Source: Streptomyces sp. T12
GTDB lineage: Bacteria; Actinomycetota; Actinomycetes; Streptomycetales; Streptomycetaceae
NCBI RefSeq assembly: GCF_028736035.1
Contig: NZ_CP117866.1
Location: 6,944,001-7,008,000, forward strand
Length of the DNA: 64,000 nucleotides
Direction of reading: 5' to 3'
Below are positions 50,336 to 60,401 of the stretch, in pieces. The notes beneath the pieces are model-generated. The model saw nothing but the letters and a program-made list of their open reading frames with translations, had not been told where the DNA came from and did no database searches. Each line of letters opens with the position of its first letter. Position 1 is the first letter of the stretch. Position numbers and translations under genes: made by a program.

Positions 50336-52144
50336 ATGAGCAGGAGCGGACGCCACGTACACGCCGTGGTCTCGGTGCTCGCGGCCGCGGCACTCGTGCT
50401 GACCGGGTGCAGCTCGGGCGGCAGCAAGGGCGGCGGCAACGACAAGGAGCAGCAGGAGAACGCCGAGCGGCAGAAGGCGCTGATCAAGTTCGGTGACGCC
50501 GCCGCCTCCAAGGGCCCCGCCGCCGAGGTCCCGGGCGCCAAGTCCGGCGGCACCATCGCGGTGCCCGCCCGCGACAGTTACGCCCACCTCGACCCGGCCC
50601 AGATCTATGTGTTCAACGAGATGCAGGTCGCCCTGCTGCTGCACCGCGGGCTCACCGGCTACAAGGCGACCAGCAACGACGGCAGCAAGCACGAGATCGT
50701 CGGCGACCTCGCCACCGACTCCGGCACCACCACGGACGGCGGCAAGACCTGGAAGTACACGCTCAAGGACGGCATCAAGTTCCAGGACGGCTCCCCGATC
50801 ACCTCCGCGGACATCCGGCACTCCGTCGAGCGGCTCTTCGCGCCCTTCATCAACCAGGGCCCGCCGTACCTCCAGCAGTGGCTGGCCGACACCCCGGGCA
50901 CCGACTACCGCAAGCTGCTGCCGGACGGCCCGTTCAAGGGCAAGCACCTGCCGGACAGCATCCTTCAGACACCGGACGCCAAAACCGTCGTCTTCAAGTT
51001 CAAGAAGCCGCGCCCCGACCTGCCGTACGCGCTGGCCATGGCGGGCTACGCGGTCGTCTCCCAGAAGGGCGACACCAAGGAGAAGTACGACAAGGCACCG
51101 GTGGTGACCGGGCCGTACAAGATCCAGTCCTTCAAGTCCGGCAAGTCGATGGTGCTGGTGAAGAACACCGAGTGGGACCCGGCGACGGACCCGATCCGCC
51201 ACCAGTACGTCGACCGGTTCAACATCACCTTCAACCAGCAGTACGAGGACTCCACCAAGGCGCTCCTGGCCGACAGCGGCGCCGACCAGACCTCCGTCAG
51301 CTGGCAGAACTCGGTCGACGCGGGCAACCTGTCGAAGGTCCTGAACGACCCGAAGATGAAGTCCCGCACGGTCATCGGCTACCAGCCCTACGTGGGCCAG
51401 CTGAACATCAACCTCAGCCACAAGGCGATGCAGGACAAGAAGGTCCGCCAGGCCATCGCCTACGCCCTGCCGGTCTCGCCGTTCCAGCGGGCCTACGGCG
51501 GCAGCGCGGCGATGGAGATCCCGGGCGGCATCATCAGCCCGACCGTCAGCGGCTACGACCCCTCCTTCGACCCCTGGGGCAGGAAGAAGAAGCCCGCCGG
51601 TGACCCCGCCAAGGCAAAGAAGATCCTCGAGGAGGCCGGCAAGGTCGGCATGAAGCTGACCTTCGGCTACATCAACTCCCAGGAAGGCCAGGCGTACTCC
51701 ACCGCGATGGCGGCGGGCCTGGAGAAGGCCGGGTTCGACGTCCAGCGCCAGGAGGTCCCGTCCGAGTCGTACTACGACCAGGTCAGCAAGCTCAACAACA
51801 CCTACGACATCTTCAACAGCAACTGGGGCGCCGACTGGCCCTCCGCCTCGACCGTCATCCCGCCGTGCTTCGACGGCCGGGTGATCGCCGACGGCGCGCA
51901 GAACTACTCGCAGGTCAACGACCCCAAGGTCAACAGCGAGATCGACCGCATCAGCACCATCACCGACCCGGCCAAGGCCGCGGCCGAGTGGGGGAAGCTC
52001 GGCGAGTACCTCGTGAAGGACGTCATCAACGTCGTCCCGACCGGCTACTTCAAGCAGACCCAGATCGCCGGATCCAAGATCGGCGGCCTCGTCTACGACG
52101 ACGTCGTCGGCGGCGTCGACCCGCGCCGCCTGTACGTCAAGTAA
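50336..52144 (+). CDS. bldKB: Oligopeptide-binding lipoprotein, BldKB-like
   Basis: This 602-residue SBP_bac_5 protein has a lipoprotein signal with lipobox LTGC (C25) and a Gly/Ser/Lys-rich linker, then the binding fold (GGTIAVPARDSYAHLDPAQIY, KDGIKFQDGSPITSADIRHS). It captures peptides outside the membrane for the permeases on each side. The ATG at 50336 is chosen as giving the best signal peptide with GGTGG upstream; ATG 50318 is possible and would add six residues. A perfect 14-bp hairpin follows 12 bp after the stop, before the next permease gene. Confidence 0.92.
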   Translation: MSRSGRHVHAVVSVLAAAALVLTGCSSGGSKGGGNDKEQQENAERQKALIKFGDAAASKGPAAEVPGAKSGGTIAVPARDSYAHLDPAQIYVFNEMQVALLLHRGLTGYKATSNDGSKHEIVGDLATDSGTTTDGGKTWKYTLKDGIKFQDGSPITSADIRHSVERLFAPFINQGPPYLQQWLADTPGTDYRKLLPDGPFKGKHLPDSILQTPDAKTVVFKFKKPRPDLPYALAMAGYAVVSQKGDTKEKYDKAPVVTGPYKIQSFKSGKSMVLVKNTEWDPATDPIRHQYVDRFNITFNQQYEDSTKALLADSGADQTSVSWQNSVDAGNLSKVLNDPKMKSRTVIGYQPYVGQLNINLSHKAMQDKKVRQAIAYALPVSPFQRAYGGSAAMEIPGGIISPTVSGYDPSFDPWGRKKKPAGDPAKAKKILEEAGKVGMKLTFGYINSQEGQAYSTAMAAGLEKAGFDVQRQEVPSESYYDQVSKLNNTYDIFNSNWGADWPSASTVIPPCFDGRVIADGAQNYSQVNDPKVNSEIDRISTITDPAKAAAEWGKLGEYLVKDVINVVPTGYFKQTQIAGSKIGGLVYDDVVGGVDPRRLYVK

Positions 52145-52156
52145 CCCCGCCCGCCC

Positions 52157-52194
52157 GGCATCCGGCGCGCCCGAGACGGTGCGCGCCGGATGCC
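52157..52194 (+). promoter_or_regulatory. Intra-operon hairpin after the bldKB-like gene
   Basis: GGCATCCGGCGCGC (52157-52170) pairs exactly with 52181-52194 around a 10-nt loop. It lies inside the operon, 12 bp after the binding-protein stop and 28 bp before the permease start, without a T-tract. Such hairpins stabilise upstream mRNA or partly stop transcription, giving more binding protein than permease. Confidence 0.8.
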
Positions 52195-52222
52195 CTCCGG
52201 CCCGCTGAGAGCTGCCTCTGCC

Positions 52223-53203
52223 ATGCTGCGCTTCCTGATCCGCCGGTTCCTCGGCACCGTGGTCATCCTCTTCCTGCTGAGCATCGTCGCGTTCCTGCTG
52301 TTCTTCGGGATGCCGCGTGACCCGGCGCTGCTGATGTGCGGCAAGACGTGCACACCGGCCAACCTCGAGAACCTGCACCATGTGCTCGGCCTCGACAAGC
52401 CGATCCCCGAGCAGTACTGGATCTTCCTGCACAACCTCGTCATGGGCAGCGACGACTTCGCCCAAGGGCCGTGCCCCGCCCCCTGTTTCGGGTACTCGTA
52501 CCACTCCAACGAACAGGTCTGGGGCACCCTGATGGACCGCCTGCCCACCACCGTCTCGCTCACCCTCGGCGGGGCCGTCTGCTTCCTGGTCATCGGCCTG
52601 GGCACCGGCCTGATCGCCGCCTGGAAGCGGGGCACGATCGTCGACAAGACCTTCACGGCCGGCGCCATGGTGATCAGCTCGATGCAGATCTACTTCCTCG
52701 GCCCGCTGGCCCTGGCGATCCTCGTCTACCAGACCCATGTCCTCGACAAGCCCGCCTACAACGAGTTCACCGCCGACCCGGTGGCCTGGTTCACCGGCCT
52801 GCTCCTGCCCTGGGTGGTGCTCTCCACGATCTTCGCCTCGCAGTACACCCGAATGGCGCGCTCGTCGATGATCGAGCAACTCCAGGAGGAGCACGTCCGC
52901 ACCGCCCGCGCCAAGGGCATGACCCGCCGGTACGTCTTCTTCCGCTACGCCTGGCGCGGCTCGCTGATCCCCATCGTCACCATTTTCGGCATCGACCTCG
53001 GATCGCTGCTCGGCGGTGCCATCATCACGGAGTACACCTTCGGACTTCCGGGTCTCGGCCGGCTGGCGGTGGAGTCGGTGTTCTTCAGCGATCTGCCGCT
53101 GCTGCTGGGCGTGATGCTGTTCTCCGCCACCATGATCCTGCTCTGCAACATCGTCGTCGACGCCGCGTACGCCTTCATCGACCCGCGCGTGCGGCTGGCC
53201 TAG
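52223..53203 (+). CDS. bldKC: Oligopeptide ABC permease (OppB type), BldKC-like
   Basis: This 326-residue permease starts MLRFLIRRFLGTVVILF, the typical OppB N-terminal helix. Its periplasmic loop carries cysteine pairs (MCGKTC and CPAPC). The coupling motif EEHVRTARAKGMTRRYVFFRYAWR is near residue 225 and the C-terminus is DPRVRLA. The ATG at 52223 is preferred because an earlier ATG at 52190 lies inside the hairpin. It is followed by the ATPase genes after 48 bp. Confidence 0.92.
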   Translation: MLRFLIRRFLGTVVILFLLSIVAFLLFFGMPRDPALLMCGKTCTPANLENLHHVLGLDKPIPEQYWIFLHNLVMGSDDFAQGPCPAPCFGYSYHSNEQVWGTLMDRLPTTVSLTLGGAVCFLVIGLGTGLIAAWKRGTIVDKTFTAGAMVISSMQIYFLGPLALAILVYQTHVLDKPAYNEFTADPVAWFTGLLLPWVVLSTIFASQYTRMARSSMIEQLQEEHVRTARAKGMTRRYVFFRYAWRGSLIPIVTIFGIDLGSLLGGAIITEYTFGLPGLGRLAVESVFFSDLPLLLGVMLFSATMILLCNIVVDAAYAFIDPRVRLA

Positions 53204-53251
53204 GCCGCACCGGGGAACCCTTTCCAGAGGACCTGTCGGAGGAGCACTGAC

Positions 53252-54313
53252 GTGACCACTGTGACCAAGGAAGCCGGCGCCCCCGTCCCGGCCGACGCGG
53301 ACGCGTTCCTCTCGGTGCGGGACCTGCACGTCAGCTTCAAGACCGAGGACGGCGTCGTACGGGCCGTGGACGGGCTCTCCTTCGACCTGGAGCGCGGCAG
53401 GACGCTGGGGATCGTGGGCGAGTCGGGTTCGGGGAAGTCGGTGACGAACCTGACGATCCTCGGGCTGCACAACCCGATGTTCACCACCGTCGAGGGCGAG
53501 ATCCTCCTGGAGGGCCAGGAGTTGACCACCGCCCGCGAGTCCGAGCTGGAGAGGCTGCGCGGCAACAAGGTCGCCATGATCTTCCAGGACCCGCTCACCG
53601 CCCTGTCGCCGTACTACACGGTGGGCCGGCAGATCGCCGAGCCGTACATGAAGCACATGCGTGCCTCGAAGAAGGCCGCCTGGGAGCGGGCGGTGGAGAT
53701 GCTGGGGAAGGTGGGCATCCCCAACCCGGGGCAGCGGGCCAAGGACTACCCCCACCAGTTCTCCGGCGGTATGCGCCAGCGCGCGATGATCGCGATGGCG
53801 CTGGTCTGTGACCCCGACCTGCTGATCGCCGACGAGCCGACCACCGCCCTGGACGTCACGGTCCAGGCCCAGATCCTGGACCTGCTGAAGGACCTGCAGC
53901 AGGAGTTCGGCTCGGCCATCATCTTCATCACGCACGACCTCGGGGTGATCGCCGACATGGCCGACGACATCATGGTGATGTACGCGGGCGGCGCGGTGGA
54001 GCGCGGCACGGTGCGCGAGGTGCTGAGAGCACCGCAACACCCGTACACCTGGGGCCTGTTGAACTCGATGCCCCGCCTGGACTCGGACCCGCACGCCCCG
54101 CTGGCCCCCATCCCCGGCACCCCGCCGTCCCTGCTCCACCCGCCCTCCGGCTGCCGCTTCCACCCTCGCTGCACCTTCCAGGACCGCGTAGGCGGCGCCC
54201 GCTGTGTCACCGAGATCCCGTTGCTCGGCCCGGACCGCTCCTCGGCCTGCCATCTGACGGCGGAGCAGAAGCGGACCATCTTCATCGAAGAGATCAAGCC
54301 CCGACTGCGCTAG
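53252..54313 (+). CDS. bldKD: Oligopeptide ABC ATPase (OppD type), BldKD-like
   Basis: This 353-residue ATPase has Walker [10 protein letters not shown]-loop [10 protein letters not shown], signature FSGGMRQR, Walker B LLIADEP and switch histidine ITHD. The C-terminal oligopeptide extension contains cysteines in CRFHPRC and later CHLT that in this family bind an iron-sulfur cluster. GTG at 53252 follows GGAGGAGC. It pairs with the next gene to form the ATPase heterodimer. Confidence 0.95.
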   Translation: MTTVTKEAGAPVPADADAFLSVRDLHVSFKTEDGVVRAVDGLSFDLERGRTLGIVGESGSGKSVTNLTILGLHNPMFTTVEGEILLEGQELTTARESELERLRGNKVAMIFQDPLTALSPYYTVGRQIAEPYMKHMRASKKAAWERAVEMLGKVGIPNPGQRAKDYPHQFSGGMRQRAMIAMALVCDPDLLIADEPTTALDVTVQAQILDLLKDLQQEFGSAIIFITHDLGVIADMADDIMVMYAGGAVERGTVREVLRAPQHPYTWGLLNSMPRLDSDPHAPLAPIPGTPPSLLHPPSGCRFHPRCTFQDRVGGARCVTEIPLLGPDRSSACHLTAEQKRTIFIEEIKPRLR

Positions 54314-54315
54314 CG

Positions 54316-54358
54316 CCCCCGATCAGCCCCCGATCAGCTCCCGATCGGCCCCGATCAG
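54316..54358 (+). repeat. Short tandem repeat between the two ATPase genes
   Basis: Four units of about 11 bp, CCCCCGATCAG and close variants, run from just after the BldKD stop to 25 bp before the BldKE start. They are too short and lack spacers for a CRISPR array. They may affect coupling of the two genes. Confidence 0.8.
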
Positions 54359-54382
54359 CCCCGTCTGAGGAGGACTACGGCT

Positions 54383-55528
54383 ATGACAGAGGACCTCGTC
54401 CTCCCCGCACCCCGCGAGGCCGCCGGCGACGCCCCCGGCGAACCGCTGCTGGTGGTGGAGAAGCTCGTCAAGCACTTTCCGGTCAAGGGCGGCTTCCCGA
54501 TCCGGCGGACCGTCGGCCAGGTGCAGGCGGTGGACGGCATCGACCTGACCGTGCACGTCGGCGAGAGCTTCGGCCTGGTGGGAGAGTCGGGCTGCGGCAA
54601 GTCGACGACCGGACGGCTGATCACCAAGCTCCTGGAGCCGACGGGCGGCAGGATCTCGTACCGGGGCAAGGACATCACGCATGCCACGCGCAGGCAGCTG
54701 GCGCCGATCCGCTCCGAGATCCAGATGATCTTCCAGGACCCGTACTCCTCGCTGAACCCGCGCCAGACGGTCGGCAAGATCATCTCGGGTCCGATGGAGA
54801 TCAACGGGCTGGAGCCGGAGGGCGGCCGCGAGAAGCGCGTCCGTGAACTGCTGGAGATCGTCGGCCTGAACCCGGAGCACTACAACCGCTTCCCGCACGA
54901 GTTCTCCGGTGGCCAGCGTCAACGCATCGGCGTCGCGAGGGCGTTGGCGCTGGAACCGAAGCTGATCGTGGCGGACGAGCCGGTGTCGGCCCTCGACGTC
55001 TCGATCCAGGCGCAGGTGGTGAACCTGCTCCAGAAGGTGCAGCAGGAGCTGGGCATCGCCTTCCTGTTCATCGCCCACGACCTGGCGGTGGTACGCCACT
55101 TCTCGCAGCGCGTGGCGGTCATGTACCTCGGCAAGGTGATCGAGGTCGGCGACCGCGACTCGATCTACACCCGCCCCCGGCACCCCTACACCCACGCCCT
55201 GCTGTCCGCCGTACCCGAGGTGAACGTGGGAGGCGAGGACCCAGAGGACGGCGAGGACGGCGAGGACGTGCCCCAGCGGGAGCGGATCCGCCTGGCCGGT
55301 GACGTGCCCTCGCCCATCTCCCCGCCCTCCGGCTGCCGTTTCCGCACCCGCTGCTGGAAGGCGCAGGACAAGTGCGCGGCCGAGGAACCGCCGCTGATCC
55401 AGATCTCCGGCAACCGTGCGGGCCACTTGACGGCCTGCCACTTCCCGGAGGAGCCGACGATCGAGGGGCGGGACGAGGACATCGTGCTGGATCCTGCGCT
55501 GGCGGCGTTGGAGGAGTCGGACGACTAG
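54383..55528 (+). CDS. bldKE: Oligopeptide ABC ATPase (OppF type), BldKE-like
   Basis: This 381-residue ATPase has Walker [10 protein letters not shown]-loop [14 protein letters not shown], signature FSGGQRQR, Walker B LIVADEP and switch IAHD. The C-terminal extension has the CRFRTRCW...C...C cysteines. An acidic insert, [12 protein letters not shown], lies before this extension and is absent from the close paralogue at 59329-60375. GAGGAGG precedes the ATG. It ends the bldK-like operon; a short GACGAC/GTCGTC dyad spans the stop. Confidence 0.95.
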   Translation: MTEDLVLPAPREAAGDAPGEPLLVVEKLVKHFPVKGGFPIRRTVGQVQAVDGIDLTVHVGESFGLVGESGCGKSTTGRLITKLLEPTGGRISYRGKDITHATRRQLAPIRSEIQMIFQDPYSSLNPRQTVGKIISGPMEINGLEPEGGREKRVRELLEIVGLNPEHYNRFPHEFSGGQRQRIGVARALALEPKLIVADEPVSALDVSIQAQVVNLLQKVQQELGIAFLFIAHDLAVVRHFSQRVAVMYLGKVIEVGDRDSIYTRPRHPYTHALLSAVPEVNVGGEDPEDGEDGEDVPQRERIRLAGDVPSPISPPSGCRFRTRCWKAQDKCAAEEPPLIQISGNRAGHLTACHFPEEPTIEGRDEDIVLDPALAALEESDD

Positions 55529-55549
55529 GTCGTCGTCTTCTTCCGGGGC

Positions 55550-55654
55550 ATGTCTCTGGACGCGCTCACGCAAGGCCTCCTCGCCATACGGCGCCTGCCA
55601 CTCGCGTACGGCAAGGGCGCCGAGTGGTGGCTGCCCGAGCTCGACATGCCATGA
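55550..55654 (+). other. Possible 34-codon ORF after the bldK-like operon
   Basis: An ATG at 55550 opens a frame with good codon use that reads LTQGLLAIRRLPLAYGKG and EWWLPELDMP before a TGA at 55652-55654. No ribosome-binding site is visible. It may be a gene fragment or chance; it ends just before the convergent methyltransferase gene. Confidence 0.2.
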
Positions 55655-55660
55655 ACGTGC

Positions 55661-56404
55661 TCACCAGGACGCTCGCCGGGCCACCGTGATGATCTCGGGG
55701 GCGGTGGGGGTGAGTGGGGCACGCCGCCAGTCCCCGTACTGTTCGACGACGGTGAGACCGGCTTCGTGGAGGAAGGCGGACAGGGCGTCGGGGCCGTGGA
55801 AGCGGAGGGTGGTGCGGCTGACGACGGGCTCGGGCCACGTGTCGCAGGCGTATGTCTCGGCGAAGGTCACCCGGTCTCCCACGACGGGCCCTTCGACCTC
55901 GTGCCACACGCGTACGACGCGGCCGTCCGCGTCGGTGACCCGGCGCACCCGGTCCGGCGTCCACGCCTCCCAGGCCCGTGCGGCCGGATTCCGTGTCTCG
56001 AACACGAACCGCCCGCCGACGCGCAGCGCCTCGCGCACCGCCCGCAACGCCGTGAGCAACTCCTCGTCGCGGACGAGTACCTGAAACACGTGCCCGGTCA
56101 TCACGGCCAGGTCGAACCGCCCGCCCCAGTCCCGGGTGAGCAGATCCCCGAGCACCCACTCGACGCCGCCACCGTGCCGCCGGGCCTGTACGAGCATGGC
56201 GGCGGCCGGATCGAGCCCCACGAGCCGCCCGCGGTGGCCCTCCGCACTGGCCCGCCGCAGCAACCGCCCCGTACCGCAACCGACATCGAGCACCGACTCG
56301 GCGGACATCACGAGCCCGAGGTAGAAGTCGTCACCCGGCCCCCACGGGTTCAGGGTGTCGTACAACGCGGCGAGCGAGAGATCCGCGAACGACCGATCGA
56401 CCAT
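55661..56404 (-). CDS. Class I SAM-dependent methyltransferase
   Basis: This protein of about 247 residues has motif I VLDVGCGTGRLL, motif II-like GRLVGLDPAAAML and a DLAVMTGHVFQVL segment, the standard Rossmann methyltransferase pattern. The C-terminal domain has several beta strands and ends EIITVARRASW. Start choice is weak: ATG at 56404 gives the family N-terminus (SFADLSLAALYDTLNPWG) but has no ribosome-binding site, so it may be leaderless; ATG at 56434 is an alternative. Substrate is unknown. Confidence 0.85.
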   Translation of the reverse strand: MVDRSFADLSLAALYDTLNPWGPGDDFYLGLVMSAESVLDVGCGTGRLLRRASAEGHRGRLVGLDPAAAMLVQARRHGGGVEWVLGDLLTRDWGGRFDLAVMTGHVFQVLVRDEELLTALRAVREALRVGGRFVFETRNPAARAWEAWTPDRVRRVTDADGRVVRVWHEVEGPVVGDRVTFAETYACDTWPEPVVSRTTLRFHGPDALSAFLHEAGLTVVEQYGDWRRAPLTPTAPEIITVARRASW

Positions 56405-56495
56405 TCGGTGGAGTGTGCCACAAATGCCCACCATCGACGGCCATTTCGCACCTCTCAGCGCACATCTGCTCGTCGACCCGCTCTCGCAGTACCTC

Positions 56496-57530
56496 TCAGC
56501 GCACGACCCGTCCCCGCAGCACGATGCGCCGCGGATGCCGCAGCACCCCCGGCTCCCGTCGCGGATCCGCGTCGTACACGGTGACGTCCGCGAGCCCGCC
56601 CTCGACCAGCCCCGGCAGCCCCAGGAAGTCGCGGGCCGCCCAGCTCGCCGCGCCCACCGCCACGTCGGCGGGCAGACCGGCGGCGATGAGGTGCTCGACC
56701 TCGGTGGCGACGTTGCCGAAGGGGGCCGAGTCGGTGCCGGCGAGGACGGTGACGCCGGCGTCGTGGGCCTCGCGGACCCGGCGGATCATGATGCGGTGGC
56801 CTTCGTGCCAGAGGCGGCCGCGGGGGTTGTCCTTGATGCGGGGTGCGCTGCGGGCGAAGGCGGTGAGGGTGGGGACGTAGACGGTCCCGTGGCCGGCCAT
56901 CAGCTCGACGCACTCCTGCGGCATCCCCATCCCGTGCTCGATCGAGTCGATCCCGGCACGAGCGGCGTTGAGCACACCTCGCGCCGACTGACAGTGCGCG
57001 GCGACCCGCCCCCCGGCCGCGTGCACCGCGTCGGTCACGGCGCGCAGGATGTCGTACGGCACCGGGTCCGCCTCGAAGTCCCAGTCGCCCATGAGCTTGC
57101 ACCAGCCGTCGTGGGCCTTGGCCTCCGCGACGGCTGCGGCCACGAGGTCATCGGTGACGGTGTGGAAGTCGGCACTCTTGGACAGCCCCGCCCAGGCCAG
57201 CCAGCGCCCGGCAGTGATCATGCGGGGCGCCTCGCGCAGCCCGTCCGGGATCTCGCCGAGTAGCCCCGGGAACCGCAACGCGGTCGTCCCGGCGTCCCGG
57301 TGTGCGGCGATCTGCTCGGCGAAGGCGTCGGGGGCGAAGGCGGGTTCGTCCTCGGACGGGGACCCGGGGTGCGTGTGCACGTCGACCAGGCCCGGGAGGA
57401 GGTAGCCACCGTCGGCCACCGTCTCCGCCTCGACGACCGACGGGCGGTCGAAGGTGATGCGGTCGCCGAGGATCCACAGATCGCGGGTGGTGCCGTCGGG
57501 GAGGAGGGTGCCGCGCAGGTGAAGGCCCAT
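56496..57530 (-). CDS. Amidohydrolase (imidazolonepropionase/prolidase-like)
   Basis: This 344-residue protein has the metal-dependent hydrolase fold: N-terminal beta sandwich, then the HxH motif VDVHTHPG at about residues 50-57, a later histidine in VAAHCQS, another in IEHGMGM and the catalytic aspartate in AGTDSAPFG. This order fits amidohydrolase-superfamily enzymes that open cyclic amides or cleave peptides. It sits between two peptide importers, which makes a peptide-like substrate plausible but unproven. It is 53 bp downstream of the phosphoesterase gene and probably co-transcribed with it. Confidence 0.88.
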   Translation of the reverse strand: MGLHLRGTLLPDGTTRDLWILGDRITFDRPSVVEAETVADGGYLLPGLVDVHTHPGSPSEDEPAFAPDAFAEQIAAHRDAGTTALRFPGLLGEIPDGLREAPRMITAGRWLAWAGLSKSADFHTVTDDLVAAAVAEAKAHDGWCKLMGDWDFEADPVPYDILRAVTDAVHAAGGRVAAHCQSARGVLNAARAGIDSIEHGMGMPQECVELMAGHGTVYVPTLTAFARSAPRIKDNPRGRLWHEGHRIMIRRVREAHDAGVTVLAGTDSAPFGNVATEVEHLIAAGLPADVAVGAASWAARDFLGLPGLVEGGLADVTVYDADPRREPGVLRHPRRIVLRGRVVR

Positions 57531-57583
57531 CGCCCCAACCTATCTGCGGGACAGGGGAGTTGCTCTGACTGGTCGCGTCGCTG

Positions 57584-58339
57584 TCAGCCTTCGCGACCGT
57601 CACGCGGCGCGAAGATCGCGAAGGCCTCCTCCTCGGTGGCCCGGGCATTGAGGACGTAATCGGCCCACTCCGCGGCCTGCCCGAACGTCGAGTCCGCGGC
57701 GATACGCGCGGCCGCGGCCGGCACGTCCAGCAGTGTGCGCCGCAGCTCGACACCCGGCCCGAGCAGCGCCCAGTGGGCCCCGATCCTGCCGTACGGCATG
57801 CCGACGCTGCCTGGGTTCACCACGAGCCGGCCGGCGGCGAGCCGGGTGAACGGCATATGGGTGTGGCCGCACACGACGGTGGTGACGGCGGGGTCGACAT
57901 CGGCGAAGACCTCCGCCCACCGCTCGGCGCCGGAATCGGCGAGCACGACCTCCTCGTCGTCCCGCGGCGTCGCATGGCAGAACAGCACCTCGCCGAGCCC
58001 CTCCACCGGGAACGTGAGAGACGTCGGCAGCCGCTCCAGGAAGTCGACCTGATCCTCGCGCAGGCTCTCGGCGGCCGACGGGCCGATGGGGTCGGGGATC
58101 GACGTACGCAACCCACGCCGGTACTCGACGAGTTCACGGTCGGCGTTGCCCCGGATCCAGGCCGCGCGGTCGCCCAGGCCGGTGAGCAGATCCATGACCT
58201 GGACGGGCTGCGGACCGCACGCGATGTCTCCGCTCAGCACGATCAGGTCCGCGGCCGCGACCTCGGGCTCCGCGAGGACGGCTTCGACGGCGGGCAGCAC
58301 GGCGTGAATGTCGGAGAGTACGGCTACTCGGGTCACCAT
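57584..58339 (-). CDS. YfcE/PrpE-like metallophosphoesterase
   Basis: This 251-residue calcineurin-like phosphoesterase has all metal-binding motifs: LSDIH (D9, H11), SGDIA, RGNADRE, CHATP and GHTHMPF. The DUF2437-free, compact layout matches small phosphodiesterases or protein phosphatases. The start codon is GTG or ATG near 58339. It heads the minus-strand group with the amidohydrolase. The substrate is not evident. Confidence 0.92.
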   Translation of the reverse strand: MVTRVAVLSDIHAVLPAVEAVLAEPEVAAADLIVLSGDIACGPQPVQVMDLLTGLGDRAAWIRGNADRELVEYRRGLRTSIPDPIGPSAAESLREDQVDFLERLPTSLTFPVEGLGEVLFCHATPRDDEEVVLADSGAERWAEVFADVDPAVTTVVCGHTHMPFTRLAAGRLVVNPGSVGMPYGRIGAHWALLGPGVELRRTLLDVPAAAARIAADSTFGQAAEWADYVLNARATEEEAFAIFAPRDGREG

Positions 58340-58442
58340 GGGCTTCAGTATCCGCGGGGTCGATCGCCCGCGTTGCGGATCCAGCGCCTTTGAGTCGTTT
58401 GGATCGGCGCAAACCCTGGGCAGTCTGGGGTTCCGGGCGCCC

Positions 58443-59257
58443 GAACACCTGTACGGCAGTTGGTGGACCAGATGGTGCGCGACTTCCAGGTACCCACTGA
58501 GTTCGTCGACTCGATCCTCGCCTGGCTCAGCCCCGAGAACCTGCCCACACGGAACGGGTGCACCGTCACCTGGCCACCTTCGCCTTCGGCGCCGCGGGCA
58601 CCCTGTGGGCCCTTTCCCGCACCGGTCACGAGGTACCCGCCGACCACGTCCGATGGCTGGTCGACCGAGTCAAGGCCGGCGAGTCCGGTGACGGACCCGG
58701 CTTCACCGGCGGCCTCGCCGGCCTCGGTCACACTCTCGACGCACTCGGGGGCACGGACTCCTTCGCCACGGGCCGTTCAGGCCTGGCACTGGCCGCACTC
58801 TTCCACCATCAGGTGACCGATGACGCACGCTGGCTCGACGTCGCCGTCGACCTCGCGGCCCGCATGGAGCAAGGGCCGGGCCACGCTCGCCGGGTAGGAC
58901 TCCTGCACGGTCGCACCGGCCCGCCCTGCTTCACGTACACCTCCACCGTGTCACAGGAGACCCGGCCCCGTGGCCTGGGCAGCCGCCGAGCTGGGCCGTG
59001 ACCTGCGGGCGCTGGACCGGGCCAGGCGGGTCGGGCCCGGGCTCGACGGAACGGGCGGCATGGCCGTCGTCGTCAGGGCGGCCATCCGGTTCGGGGCCGA
59101 CGAACTGCGTGAGCTGCACGAGAAATTGGTGCGTTCGCTGGACCCGATAGCCACCGGATTCGGCCTTTGGGGAGGCAGGGCGGGGACCGTCCTCGCCCTG
59201 GCCGGCGTCCGTGAGCAGACGCCGTTGTTCCCCTTCCTGGGGCGCGACCTCGGGTGA
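58443..59257 (+). pseudogene. Decayed LanC-like domain of a class III/IV lanthionine synthetase
   Basis: Three reading frames are needed to follow one protein. Frame A (about 58443-58560) reads LVDQMVRDFQVPTEFVDSIL. Frame B (about 58558-58935) reads GPGFTGGLAGLGHTLDALGG, then GRSGLALAALFHH and LLHGRTGP. After a short stretch readable only in another frame (ALLHVHLHRVTGDPAP), frame C (about 58970-59257) reads VAWAAAELGRDLRALD, then FGLWGGRAGTVLALAG. These are the ordered motifs of LanC-like cyclase domains of LanKC/LanL proteins. The kinase and lyase domains are missing and no precursor peptide gene was seen. At least three frameshifts mean it is not functional unless sequencing errors explain them. 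Confidence 0.75.
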
Positions 59258-59273
59258 CCGGCCCCGGGAAAGG

Positions 59274-59306
59274 CGAGGGCCCGCGCCGGGGAGGCGCGGG
59301 CCCTCG
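59274..59306 (-). terminator. Terminator of the second opp operon
   Basis: CGAGGGCCCGCGC (59274-59286) pairs exactly with 59294-59306 around a 7-nt loop. On the minus strand it comes 22 bp after the ATPase stop; on the plus strand it also follows the lanthionine-synthetase remnant. Confidence 0.85.
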
Positions 59307-59328
59307 TTCCTGACGGAAAGGGTGAGTG

Positions 59329-60375
<1,047 letters not shown>

Positions 60376-60401
60376 GGTGGTGAAATCCCGTCTCTTGTAC
60401 G

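Noticed and set aside
50219..54253. Open minus-strand frame of more than 1300 codons across the bldK-like operon
   Set aside because: It is antisense to four well-supported transporter genes, is rich in Arg/Gly/His/Asp repeats without domains, and reflects the lack of stop codons opposite high-GC genes.
54316..54358. CRISPR-like repeat array
   Set aside because: Units are 10-11 bp with no spacers and no cas genes are present.
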